The notes under the pieces are model-generated. The model was not told the DNA's origin, searched no databases, and was given only the letters and a program-made list of their open reading frames with translations. This document shows, piece after piece, positions 55,935-64,000 of a stretch of 64,000 nt of DNA. Each line of letters begins with the position of its first letter. Positions within the stretch are counted from its first letter, which is position 1. The stretch covers positions 62,001 through 126,000 of the forward strand of contig CALXBN010000018.1 of NCBI GenBank assembly GCA_944386555.1, written 5' to 3'. Origin of the DNA: an uncultured Ruthenibacterium sp. (GTDB lineage: Bacteria; Bacillota; Clostridia; Oscillospirales; Ruminococcaceae). The translations under genes were made by a program, and so were the position numbers.

Positions 55935-57611
55935 TTACTGCGCCGGCCCTTTTCCAAGGGCCAGCATCTCCCGGGCATTGGCCAGGCTCAGCTCTGTCAC
56001 TTTGTCACCGCTGATCATCCGCGCCAGTTCCCGCTCCCGCCCGGTTTCATCCAGGCTGACGATGTAGGTGAACGTGCGCCCATTTTCTACCTGTTTTTGA
56101 ATCAGCAAATGTTCATCGGCCAGAGCGGCAATCTGTGCTGTGTGGGTGATGCAGATTACCTGCCGGCCCCGGGCGGTCTGCTTCAGCTTTTCACCGATGC
56201 GCGCTGCGGCCAGGCCGGATACGCCGGTATCGATCTCGTCATAAATCACCGTGGCCAGATCATCCTTATCGGCCAGGGCGCTTTTTACCGCCAGCATAAT
56301 ACGGGACAGCTCGCCCCCCGAGGCAATCTTCGCCAGGGGTTTCGGTTCTTCGCCGGGGTTTGTGGAAATGTAAAACTCCACGCTGTCCTGCCCCATGGAG
56401 GCCAGCGGCCCGCGCCTGTGCTGCAGGGTAAAGCGGATACCCGGCATATTCAAAAAGCGCAGAGCTTCAGTGATCTGCTTTTCAAAGCGCGCAAAGGCAT
56501 CCAGCCGGGTCTGTGTCAGCGCTTCTGCCAGCTTTTTGGCCTGGGTATACAGCTCCGTCTGCCGGGCATACAATTCGCTCAGCCGCTCCTCGCCGGACTG
56601 AATGCTTTCCAGCTCGGCACGGGCCTTGTCTAGATAGGCCAGCATCGCGGGGATGTCGTCGCCGTATTTCTGGCGCAGCTTGTAAATCAGGTCCAGCCGT
56701 TCTTCCACGGCGTCCAGTTCACGCTGATCAAACTCGTACCCATCCAATTTGTCGGCAATATTGCTGCTCAGGTCCCGAGCGGTATAATACAGTTCGCCCA
56801 ACTGCTCGGCAAGCGGCGCCAGCTCCTGGGCAAAGGGGCTGACGGAATCCAAGGCTGCGGTGGCATCCCCCAGCAGCTCGCATGCACCCCGCATAGCATC
56901 ATCCTGGCCATCCAGCGCCGCATAGGCGGCACTCAGCTGTTCGGTGATACGCTGGGCGTGCAGGATACGGCTGCGCCGCTCATTCAGCTCATCCTCTTCA
57001 CCCGCGCGCAGCTGGGCCATTTCCAGTTCTTCAATCTGAAAACGCAGCAGCTCGGTGCGGCGCGCTTTTTCATCTTCATCCAGGTTCAGCGCATCCAGCT
57101 GTTTTTTTACCGCGCACAGCTGCCGATACACTTTATAATAGGCCTGATGCTGAACGCGATTCTGCGCATAAGCGTCCAAAACGCCCAAGTGGGTAGCTGG
57201 AGACATCAGGCTCTGATTGTCATGCTGACCGTGGATGGCGATCAGGCCGGTACAGATATCCCGCACCACAGCCGCTGTAGCGGGCATGCCGTTGATACGG
57301 CACACGCTCTTGCCGTCGGCGCTGATCTCCCGGTACAGCAGCAGCTCATCTCCGGCTTCGTAACCGGCGCGCTCCAGCCGCTCCCTGGTGGCATCGCTCA
57401 GGTCACGGAAGGCAGCCCAGATCTTTGCTTTGGGCGTCTGGCTGCGCACCAGTTCCCGGGAGGCACGGCTGCCCAGGATGGCGTTGATGGAATCGATCAG
57501 GATGGACTTGCCCGCACCCGTTTCACCGGACAGTACATTCAGCCCAGGCCGGAACACCGCAGTGGCCTTTTCGATCACAGCCACATTTTCAATTGTGATC
57601 TCACACAGCAT
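55935..57611 (-). CDS. recN: DNA repair protein RecN
   Basis: 558-residue SMC-like ATPase for double-strand-break repair. Walker A GETGAGKS (29-36), two long helical coiled-coil arms (about 150-380, e.g. QLRAGEEDELNERRSRILHAQ), ABC signature region ASGGELSRIMLA and Walker B TVIYDEIDTGVSG. It follows argR by 37 bases in the usual argR-recN order. Confidence 0.97.
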   Translation of the reverse strand: MLCEITIENVAVIEKATAVFRPGLNVLSGETGAGKSILIDSINAILGSRASRELVRSQTPKAKIWAAFRDLSDATRERLERAGYEAGDELLLYREISADGKSVCRINGMPATAAVVRDICTGLIAIHGQHDNQSLMSPATHLGVLDAYAQNRVQHQAYYKVYRQLCAVKKQLDALNLDEDEKARRTELLRFQIEELEMAQLRAGEEDELNERRSRILHAQRITEQLSAAYAALDGQDDAMRGACELLGDATAALDSVSPFAQELAPLAEQLGELYYTARDLSSNIADKLDGYEFDQRELDAVEERLDLIYKLRQKYGDDIPAMLAYLDKARAELESIQSGEERLSELYARQTELYTQAKKLAEALTQTRLDAFARFEKQITEALRFLNMPGIRFTLQHRRGPLASMGQDSVEFYISTNPGEEPKPLAKIASGGELSRIMLAVKSALADKDDLATVIYDEIDTGVSGLAAARIGEKLKQTARGRQVICITHTAQIAALADEHLLIQKQVENGRTFTYIVSLDETGRERELARMISGDKVTELSLANAREMLALGKGPAQ

Positions 57612-57648
57612 GATAATCCCCCCGTTCTACTCGCCGCCGGGCCGTCCG

Positions 57649-58107
57649 TCAGCGGGCAAGGTAAGTCTGCAGCTGTTGGGTCAGGCGCTGGGCGGCATTC
57701 TCAGTGCGCATCAGAACCAGGAAGGTATCGTCGCCGGACAGTGTGCCCACCACTTCTTCCCAGGTCATGGCGTCGAACACTTCACAGGCCGCGTTGGCCA
57801 TGCCGCTATAACATTTTACCAGGACAAAGTGCCCGGCATAGTCTACCTTCAGCACCGATTCCCGGAAGATGGTCTCGAACCGGCTGGGGGTATGGGCACT
57901 TTTCCCCGCTCCGGTGGAGCGCACATAGCGATAGCTTCCGTCCCCGCCGGCCACCTTGATGATGCCCAGTTCCCGGATATCCCGGGACACCGTGGCTTGG
58001 GTGACAGCAAAGCCGGCCTGCTGCAGAGCTGCAATCAGTACCTCCTGCCGGCCGATGGCCTGCTGTTCGATCAATTCCAGGATCTTTGCCTGCCTGGCAT
58101 TTTTCAT
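57649..58107 (-). CDS. argR: Arginine repressor ArgR
   Basis: 152 residues. The N-terminal winged helix has RQAKILELIEQQAIGRQEVL and QATVSRDIRELGIIKV, and the C-terminal oligomerisation/arginine-binding part has GTLSGDDTFLVLMRTENAAQ. It represses or activates arginine genes when arginine is bound. It has no arginine genes adjacent. It is 2 bases after nadK. Confidence 0.96.
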   Translation of the reverse strand: MKNARQAKILELIEQQAIGRQEVLIAALQQAGFAVTQATVSRDIRELGIIKVAGGDGSYRYVRSTGAGKSAHTPSRFETIFRESVLKVDYAGHFVLVKCYSGMANAACEVFDAMTWEEVVGTLSGDDTFLVLMRTENAAQRLTQQLQTYLAR

Positions 58108-58109
58108 AC

Positions 58110-58961
58110 TTACCTTCCCTTCAATTTGGTATCAATGGCTTCAAACTGATCGGCCTCATTAAAGCAAACCAGCGAAATATACTGGTCAGCCAGCGCAATC
58201 TCAATGGTGTCCTGGCTGGAAATACTCTCTTCGCTGCGGCCATCGCAAGACATGCGCACACTGCCGTGAAATGGGGTTTCTGCCTTGACCCGCAGCCTCC
58301 GGTTGGCGGAAAATACCATCGGCGGCGTGTGCATGCTGTGGGCACACAGCGGCGTCATCACAATCCCGGCGATACGGGCATCCAAGATCGGCCCGCCGGC
58401 CGACAGGGAATATGCGGTGGAGCCGGTGGGTGTGGCAATGACCACGCCATCTCCCAGGTAGTGATTCACCAGGATATCGTCACAATAAATACGGATATCC
58501 GCCGTTTGCCCCAACGTCTGTTTGGAGATTACCACATCATTGAGGGCCGTTTGGCTGAACTGTTTGCTGCCGCTGACCTGGACCGTCAGGATCGCCCGGC
58601 GGTCCAGCGTATAATCGCCGCTGGCCAAGCGGCGCAGCTTATCCAGTTCATCCACTTCCACGGTGGCCAAAAACCCCATGCGCCCCAAGTTGACGCCCAA
58701 CAGCGGTTTGCCATAGGAAAGCCCTCTGCGGGCTGTGTGCAGGATGGTGCCGTCTCCGCCCACAGTTACTACGACATCACAGGCGCTGAAGGCTTCATCC
58801 TCCGCCAGAAAGCAGCAGCTCTCCGCCAGAGCCGGAAGGTCTGTACGCAGAGGCCGGGGCAGAATCACCCGGACACCGCTCTCCTGCAGTACGGCTGCTG
58901 CCGCGCAGGTAACTGCATAACCAATATCTTTGCGATGATTGGGAATCAGGAAAACCGTCAT
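58110..58961 (-). CDS. nadK: NAD kinase
   Basis: 283 residues. Phosphorylates NAD to NADP. GGDGT (68-72) and the VGVNLGRMGFLATVEVDEL region, with the NxE-rich GVVIATPTGSTAYSLSAGG motif, identify it. One base separates its start from the tlyA stop. Confidence 0.97.
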   Translation of the reverse strand: MTVFLIPNHRKDIGYAVTCAAAAVLQESGVRVILPRPLRTDLPALAESCCFLAEDEAFSACDVVVTVGGDGTILHTARRGLSYGKPLLGVNLGRMGFLATVEVDELDKLRRLASGDYTLDRRAILTVQVSGSKQFSQTALNDVVISKQTLGQTADIRIYCDDILVNHYLGDGVVIATPTGSTAYSLSAGGPILDARIAGIVMTPLCAHSMHTPPMVFSANRRLRVKAETPFHGSVRMSCDGRSEESISSQDTIEIALADQYISLVCFNEADQFEAIDTKLKGR

Positions 58962-58962
58962 A

Positions 58963-59778
58963 TCATTTCACCTGCAGCGCATCATGAGCGCTTGCCACCA
59001 GAGCCTCCACCTGCTGAACTTCCAGCACAGCAGGCAGTTCAGGCGGCGCGCACTTCTTCACGTACATCAAAAATTCAATGTTTCCCTCCGGCCCTTTTAC
59101 CGGGGAATAGTCAACGCCGGCCACAGAAAAGCCGTTGGCATTGGCATATCCGGCGGCTGCCGTCAGCACCTCATTATGAGTCGAGGCTTCCCGCACCACG
59201 CCCTTTTTCCCCACTTTTTCCCGGCCGGCTTCGAACTGAGGCTTCACCAGGCAAACACCTTGGGCATCAGGCGTTGTAATGGCCGCCGCCACCGGGAAAA
59301 TGTGTTTCAAAGAGATAAATGAAACATCCACGCTGAAAAACTCCACCGGTTCATCCAGCATATCCGGCGTCACATGCCGGATATTTGTGCGCTCCATATT
59401 GACGACACGCGCATCGTTTCGAAGCGTCCATGCCAGCTGGCCATATCCGACATCCACAGCATATACTTTGCGCGCGCCGTTCTGCAGCATGCAGTCGGTA
59501 AAACCGCCGGTGGATGCGCCGATATCCATGCACACTTTTCCCGCTGGGGTCAGCGGGAACACCTGCATGGCTTTTTCCAGCTTCAGGCCGCCCCGGCTTA
59601 CATAGCCGATATCATGGCCGCGCACCTCCACCCTGGCGTTTTCGTCAATCAGATTTCCGGGCTTATCGCTTTTTTCCTCATCTACAAATACAATCCCCGC
59701 CATGATCAAAGCCTTGGCTCTCTCTCGGCTTTGGGCCATGCCATGCTGGCACAGGTATTGGTCCAATCGTATTTTCAC
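58963..59778 (-). CDS. tlyA: TlyA-family rRNA methyltransferase
   Basis: 271 residues. The N-terminal S4 RNA-binding domain (RLDQYLCQHGMAQSRERAKA) precedes an FtsJ-like Rossmann methyltransferase (CMDIGASTGGFTDCMLQNGA with FSVDVSFISLKHIFP). TlyA 2'-O-methylates 16S/23S rRNA and affects capreomycin sensitivity; some homologues are called hemolysins. Its ATG overlaps the dxs stop (ATGA). Confidence 0.95.
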   Translation of the reverse strand: MKIRLDQYLCQHGMAQSRERAKALIMAGIVFVDEEKSDKPGNLIDENARVEVRGHDIGYVSRGGLKLEKAMQVFPLTPAGKVCMDIGASTGGFTDCMLQNGARKVYAVDVGYGQLAWTLRNDARVVNMERTNIRHVTPDMLDEPVEFFSVDVSFISLKHIFPVAAAITTPDAQGVCLVKPQFEAGREKVGKKGVVREASTHNEVLTAAAGYANANGFSVAGVDYSPVKGPEGNIEFLMYVKKCAPPELPAVLEVQQVEALVASAHDALQVK

Positions 59779-61646
59779 TTGCTTCCCTCTTTTGTTAACA
59801 GCGTCCGGGCCAAGCCTTCGGCATCCAAACCAAACAGCCGGCGCAGTTCATCGATGCTTGCATGGGTTGGGCCCTGGTTCGGCACGGCCAGGTGTGTATA
59901 TGTGCAGCGGGCACCGCGCTCCAGCAGCACAGAGGCCAGATGCTGGCCCGCGCCGCCGCCCCGGACGCCTTCTTCGGCAAAGACAACTTGACGGTATTCC
60001 TGCAGCGCTTCCGCCAGCCCCTCCGGCAGCGGATGGACCATCGTCAGCTTGTACACATCCACAGCGGTCCCTTGCCTTTCAGCCATCTGCGCAGCCTGCA
60101 GTGCAGGCAGTACTTCGGCGCCGTAGCTCACCAGGGCAACCTGTGCGTTCCGGCCAAAAGCATATCGGTCAAATGCACGGCCGGTACAGCCCAGGCGGGC
60201 AAGCTCCGGTTCTTCGCCGCCCCGCGGATAGCGCAGGGCGCGCGGCCCCTGGCAGCATACCAGCAATTTGCGCAGCCAATAAGACAACTCGGCAAAGTTG
60301 CTGACACTCACCACCTGCAGGCCATCAATCTGGCTGAGGAAAGCAACATCATAAATTCCCTGGTGTGTAACGCCGTCTCCCGGTACCAAACCTGCGCGGT
60401 CAATGGCCAGCAGCACATTGGCATCCTGCAGCATGACATCATGGATGATCTGGTCATAAGCACGCTGTAGGAAAGTAGAGTAAATTGCAACCACCGGCAG
60501 CATCCCGCCCCGCGCCAGTCCGGCAGAGAAGGTGACGGCATGCTGTTCCGCCATCCCCACGTCGAAAAAGCGCTCCTTGTGCTGCTTGTACATGTACTGC
60601 AGGCCGGTGCCGTATTTCATGGCGGCGGTTATCGCACAGATGCGCCTGTCCTGGTCGGCCAGTTCTGACAGCGTTTTGCCAAAGCAGGTAGAGAAAGACT
60701 CTTCCGGCGACATCTCCGGATTGGTCCGATGGTTCAGATCAAACGCAGATACTCCGTGAAACTCACCCGGATTTTCTTCCGCAGGGGCGTAGCCCTTGCC
60801 TTTCACAGTCAGCAGATGAACAAACAGCGGTGCAGCCTGCTCGGCCCGGTAGGCGGCAAATAAATCGCACATTTCGCCGATGTCGTGCCCGTCAATGGGG
60901 CCCACATATTGGAACCCCATCTCCTCAAACATGGTGGAATGGTACAGTGAGCGCCGGAAAGCGGACTTTACCGCCTGGATGCCGGATTTTACAGGCTGGC
61001 CCAGAACCGGCACCCGGTTCAGCACCGACTCTACGTCGCGCTTGGCCTTGAAGTAGTGCGGGCTGGTGCGCAGGCGGGTCAAATACTGCGCCATGGCGCC
61101 CACATTTTTGGAAATGGACATACGATTGTCGTTGAGAATAACGATCAGATTGTTCAAATCCCGGATGTTGTTCATTCCTTCATAGACCATGCCGCCGGTA
61201 AAAGCGCCGTCGCCTACAATGGCCAGCACCTTGCCGGGCTTGCCCAGCAGGCGTTTGGCCTGGGCCAGGCCAATGGCTGCCGAGATGGCCGTGCTGCCGT
61301 GGCCGGCAATAAAGATATCGTGTTCACTTTCCGCCGGGCTTGGAAAACCGGAGACGCCGCCCAACTGGCGCAATGCGGCAAAGCCGGCCTGACGGCCCGT
61401 CAGCAGTTTATGGGTATAACACTGATGGCCTACATCCCAAACGATCTGATCGCCGGGGGAGTCAAACACCCGGTGCAGCGCAATTGTCAGCTCTACCGTA
61501 CCCAAATTGGAGGCCAAGTGCCCGCCGGTTTTGGATACGCTTTTGATCAGGAACGCACGTACTTCGCTGGCCAACTCAGGCAGCTGGCTGCGGCGCAGCT
61601 TTTTCAGGTCCGCCGGCGAATGAATTTGCTCCAGATAGTTCCTCGT
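59775..61646 (-). CDS. dxs: 1-deoxy-D-xylulose-5-phosphate synthase
   Basis: First step of the MEP isoprenoid pathway, thiamine-diphosphate dependent. Full length is about 623 residues. GHVGHQCYTHK, the ThDP/Mg motif VGDGAFTGGM with NDNRMSISKN, and transketolase domains 2 and 3 are intact. The conserved N-terminus (NYLEQIHSPADLKKLRRSQL) is upstream of the first normal start (TTG at 61574). Before it AAAGGAGG lies 8 bases from an ACG at 61646; no ATG, GTG or TTG in frame lies between. An ACG start, or CTG further in, is inferred. Confidence 0.9.
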   Translation of the reverse strand, partial: TRNYLEQIHSPADLKKLRRSQLPELASEVRAFLIKSVSKTGGHLASNLGTVELTIALHRVFDSPGDQIVWDVGHQCYTHKLLTGRQAGFAALRQLGGVSGFPSPAESEHDIFIAGHGSTAISAAIGLAQAKRLLGKPGKVLAIVGDGAFTGGMVYEGMNNIRDLNNLIVILNDNRMSISKNVGAMAQYLTRLRTSPHYFKAKRDVESVLNRVPVLGQPVKSGIQAVKSAFRRSLYHSTMFEEMGFQYVGPIDGHDIGEMCDLFAAYRAEQAAPLFVHLLTVKGKGYAPAEENPGEFHGVSAFDLNHRTNPEMSPEESFSTCFGKTLSELADQDRRICAITAAMKYGTGLQYMYKQHKERFFDVGMAEQHAVTFSAGLARGGMLPVVAIYSTFLQRAYDQIIHDVMLQDANVLLAIDRAGLVPGDGVTHQGIYDVAFLSQIDGLQVVSVSNFAELSYWLRKLLVCCQGPRALRYPRGGEEPELARLGCTGRAFDRYAFGRNAQVALVSYGAEVLPALQAAQMAERQGTAVDVYKLTMVHPLPEGLAEALQEYRQVVFAEEGVRGGGAGQHLASVLLERGARCTYTHLAVPNQGPTHASIDELRRLFGLDAEGLARTLLTKEGSK

Positions 61647-61665
61647 GGGAAATACCTCCTTTACC

Positions 61666-62130
61666 TCAAGCCGGTACCGGGATCAAAACAGCAATCAAAA
61701 TCCCCAGCAGCGCACCGGACAGCACTTCCAGTGGGGTGTGGCCCACCTGTTCCTTCAGGCGTTTATAATCCTCTATCCACCGGCTGTTGTCTTCGGCCAG
61801 TTCGTACAGCATCCGGTTAAGCACTTTGGCCTGTTCCCCGGTTTCACGGCGCACACCCATTGCATCGTACATCACAATGGCCGCCATAATAAACGTAATG
61901 GCAAAGCCCGGAGAGTTGACCCCCATCATTTTCGCAGTTGCAAGAAATGTTGAACACACCAGCGCCGAATGGGCGCTGGGCATACCGCCCGCGCCCCACA
62001 GCCGTTCTGCGTCAAACTTTCCTGAAAGAGCAAAATTGATCAGCGTCTTGCACACCTGGGCCGTGGCCCAGCTGAGCAGCGCCACCGAGAGGATGTAATT
62101 GCCAAAACAGATTCGTTGCAGAAATTGCAT
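61666..62130 (-). CDS. Divergent PAP2-family membrane protein
   Basis: 154 residues. Membrane segments include NYILSVALLSWATAQVCKTL, ITFIMAAIVMYDAMGVRRET and LEVLSGALLGILIAVLIPVP. GGMPSAHSALVC and the C-terminal VGHTPLEVLSGAL match the DUF212 (divergent PAP2) family of membrane phosphatases, possibly acting on isoprenoid diphosphates. It lies between ispA and dxs. Confidence 0.9.
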   Translation of the reverse strand: MQFLQRICFGNYILSVALLSWATAQVCKTLINFALSGKFDAERLWGAGGMPSAHSALVCSTFLATAKMMGVNSPGFAITFIMAAIVMYDAMGVRRETGEQAKVLNRMLYELAEDNSRWIEDYKRLKEQVGHTPLEVLSGALLGILIAVLIPVPA

Positions 62131-62145
62131 AGTGTCAACCGCCCT

Positions 62146-63024
62146 TTATTTGCGCCGCGCCAGCAGCTTGTCCGCCAATTGCTTTAAGAATTCCGCCCGC
62201 GGGCCAAAATCGGCCAGGGCTTTCACCGCCCGAATATTGACCGTTTGCGCAAACTGACGGGCGCCATCCGCCCCCAGCAAGGTGAAAAACGTCGTCTTCC
62301 CGTTTTCCGCATCGCTGCCGGTCGGTTTGCCCAGTTCGGCCTCATCGGCGGTCGCATCCAAAATGTCATCTACAACCTGGAATACCAATCCCACATCAAA
62401 AGCGTATTGTGTCAGTGCGCGGCACTGCTCTTCCGATGCATCAGCTGCAATGGCCCCCAGCTGAACCGCTGCGTTGATCAGCATGCCGGTTTTGCAGCGA
62501 TGCACCTCGCGCAGCTGTTCCTCACCGGGATGATGGTTTTCATAATAAAGATCCAGCTCCTGCCCATAAACCATACCGCGGGTACCGGCAGCCTGTGCAA
62601 GACATGCCGCCGCCCGGGCATTGGCTCCACCAGGTGCCGGAGCCGTGGCAAGCGCTTCAAAAGCCGCGGTCAGCAAAGCATCTCCGGCCAGCAGTGCATT
62701 GGCCTCGCCGTACACTTTGTGGCAGCTGGGCTTGCCCCGGCGCATGTCGTCATTGTCCATACAGGGCAGATCATCATGGATCAGTGAATAGCAGTGCAGC
62801 ATCTCCACACCTGCGGCATACCGTTCCGCAGCGTTCAAACTGCCGCCCAGCATGTCACACACCGCCAAACACAGCACAGCCCGCACCCGTTTACCGCCGG
62901 AAAACAAGCTGTAGCGGGCGGCCTGCGCCACGCGGGAATCTGCATTCAGGCAATCATCCGCCGCAGTGCGGAGCGCCTGTTCGGCCCGGTTTAAATAAAG
63001 GCGGTACTGGCCGGTATAGTCCAT
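62146..63024 (-). CDS. ispA: Polyprenyl (farnesyl/geranyl) diphosphate synthase
   Basis: 292 residues. First Asp-rich motif DDLPCMDNDDMRRG, second DDILDATADEAELG, and the entry GGKRVRAVLCL. Makes farnesyl (C15) diphosphate for quinone, undecaprenyl and sterol-like carriers; chain length not proven. ATG 63024 is chosen for GGAGGAAC upstream. Earlier ATG at 63126 runs into xseB. Confidence 0.96.
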   Translation of the reverse strand: MDYTGQYRLYLNRAEQALRTAADDCLNADSRVAQAARYSLFSGGKRVRAVLCLAVCDMLGGSLNAAERYAAGVEMLHCYSLIHDDLPCMDNDDMRRGKPSCHKVYGEANALLAGDALLTAAFEALATAPAPGGANARAAACLAQAAGTRGMVYGQELDLYYENHHPGEEQLREVHRCKTGMLINAAVQLGAIAADASEEQCRALTQYAFDVGLVFQVVDDILDATADEAELGKPTGSDAENGKTTFFTLLGADGARQFAQTVNIRAVKALADFGPRAEFLKQLADKLLARRK

Positions 63025-63025
63025 A

Positions 63026-63250
63026 TCATTGTTCCTCCGTCCCTGCCGTACGGCGCGCGTCCAGTGCGGCATCGATCTCGTCGATCCGAATCTGCGCCTG
63101 TTTGAGCGTTTCATCACAGAAAGCAATCAGCTCTGCTGCCTGGGCATATAAGGTCAGGCTGTCTGAAAGCGGCGTTTTTTCATCAGATAATTTTTCCAGG
63201 ATCTCATCCAGCTGTGCAGCCGCCGCCTCAAAATCCATTTTCTTTTTCAT
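63026..63250 (-). CDS. xseB: Exodeoxyribonuclease VII small subunit
   Basis: 74 residues. The pattern DFEAAAAQLDEILEKLSDEK with SLTLYAQAAELIAFCDETL is the XseB helical fold. Its start overlaps the xseA stop (ATGA). It partners with XseA. Confidence 0.95.
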   Translation of the reverse strand: MKKKMDFEAAAAQLDEILEKLSDEKTPLSDSLTLYAQAAELIAFCDETLKQAQIRIDEIDAALDARRTAGTEEQ

Positions 63251-64000
63251 ACTGCAGACGTCCTTTTCAAATCAGCTTTTTCCACCTGGCACAGCAGCGA
63301 ACCATCCGCCAGCTCCACTTCCACCCGGTCACCTGGGCTGGCCGCCCTGCAGCTTCTCAATACACTGCCTTCACGGCGCACAATGGCATACCCCCGCGCC
63401 AGCACACCGTACGGATTCAGGGAATCAGCCAGGCGTGCGGCGTGCAGCAGCCTGTCCGCACAACGGCTGCTGCGCACTGCCATGGATGACCGCATGCGCT
63501 GCACAACTTCGGCCAATTCCTGTGCCAGCTGTACGGGCTGGCCTTTTGCCCGAGCCAGCACAGGGCTTTGGGCCAGCTGCTGATACCTATTATAGCATAA
63601 ATTCGCCCGGTTTTGAATTTGTTTGCGAATATTCTCAAATACCCTGCACACGGCGGCGTACTCCGCCGCCATATCCGGCATTACCAGTTCAGCCGCCGCA
63701 CTGGGGGTAGGCGCGCGCAGGTCCGCCACAAAATCCAGGATACAGAAGTCGATCTCATGGCCAATGGCCGACACGATCGGCGTGCGGCAGGCATAAGCCG
63801 CCCGGGCAATCTGTTCACTGTTGAAAACCCACAGATCCTCCCGGGAACCGCCGCCCCGGGCTACAATGATCACATCCACCCGGCCGCTGTTGTCCAGCGC
63901 CTGAATAGCCCGCACAATTTCCGGGGCGGCTTCCTGTCCTTGCACGTTAACCGGGCAGAGCAGGAAATGCGCCATGGGATAGCGCCGGCGCGTAACATTG
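63247..64000 (-). CDS. xseA: Exodeoxyribonuclease VII large subunit (partial)
   Basis: C-terminal part only; the gene continues beyond the right edge, so the OB-fold N-terminus is absent. Visible are the VDVIIVARGGGSREDLWVFN and VSAIGHEIDFCILDFVADLRAPTPSAAAEL motifs of the catalytic domain, and a long helical tail. With XseB it degrades single-stranded DNA. It starts the minus-strand run as far as seen. Confidence 0.96.
   Translation of the reverse strand, partial: NVTRRRYPMAHFLLCPVNVQGQEAAPEIVRAIQALDNSGRVDVIIVARGGGSREDLWVFNSEQIARAAYACRTPIVSAIGHEIDFCILDFVADLRAPTPSAAAELVMPDMAAEYAAVCRVFENIRKQIQNRANLCYNRYQQLAQSPVLARAKGQPVQLAQELAEVVQRMRSSMAVRSSRCADRLLHAARLADSLNPYGVLARGYAIVRREGSVLRSCRAASPGDRVEVELADGSLLCQVEKADLKRTSAV

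Overview
The window is a chromosomal segment of a spore-forming, low-mobility Firmicute, most likely a gut clostridium of the Oscillospiraceae/Ruminococcaceae type. This is inferred from the gene set: a tricistronic GerA-type germination operon, SpoIIM-like and YunB sporulation proteins, HPr kinase with WhiA and RapZ, GatCAB amidotransferase, three T-box leaders, NiaR/NiaX, and moderately GC-rich coding DNA. I see no rRNA, tRNA, CRISPR array, prophage or insertion sequence. Almost every gene is core metabolism or housekeeping, with short gaps, translational (ATGA) overlaps and clear sigma-A promoters that nearly all have 17-bp spacers.

Layout. 1-1850 (minus strand): a truncated protein with a SigI-like sigma region 2 segment, an unknown protein and a small XRE repressor. 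1950-8300: Ile T-box and ileS, a class Ic-type aspartate aminotransferase, a sugar isomerase/epimerase-like TIM barrel and nrdR. 8350-13100: a DUF421/DUF4363 membrane pair divergent from gerA-gerB-gerC, which has a textbook sigma-G promoter. 13150-23800: a GT4 glycosyltransferase facing hprK-ROK kinase-murB-rapZ-whiA-dnaE, followed by pfkA. 23900-25150: niaR and its likely target niaX, with an operator just behind the -10. 25300-31300: yunB-ligA-gatC-gatA-gatB. 31400-33960: a polar amino-acid ABC transporter.

34080-38480: asd-dapA-dapB-capA on the minus strand (lysine/diaminopimelate synthesis with a coupled CapA-like protein), divergent from queA-tgt; their 5' leaders are predicted to overlap. 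38480-43960: queA-tgt, yajC, a TIGR04086-like membrane protein, a SpoIIM-like protein, a Xer-type recombinase with a 28-bp dif-like palindrome just upstream, and a small membrane protein. 44060-45990: radA and a GNAT acetyltransferase. 46080-54340: ilvA, a DUF815 ATPase, and ilvB-ilvN-ilvC-ilvD behind a Leu (CUC) T-box. 54380-64000 (minus): xseA-xseB-ispA-PAP2-like-dxs-tlyA-nadK-argR-recN, then tyrS behind a Tyr (UAC) T-box.

No obvious new multi-gene system is present. The points most worth a second look are local: the dif-like palindrome beside the recombinase gene, dxs apparently lacking any normal start codon where its SD points (ACG), a TyrRS whose HIGH motif reads TAGH, an Ile T-box with AAA in place of the ACC half of the antiterminator bulge, overlapping divergent leaders between asd and queA, and the sigma-G promoter with a dyad shared with the DUF421 pair.
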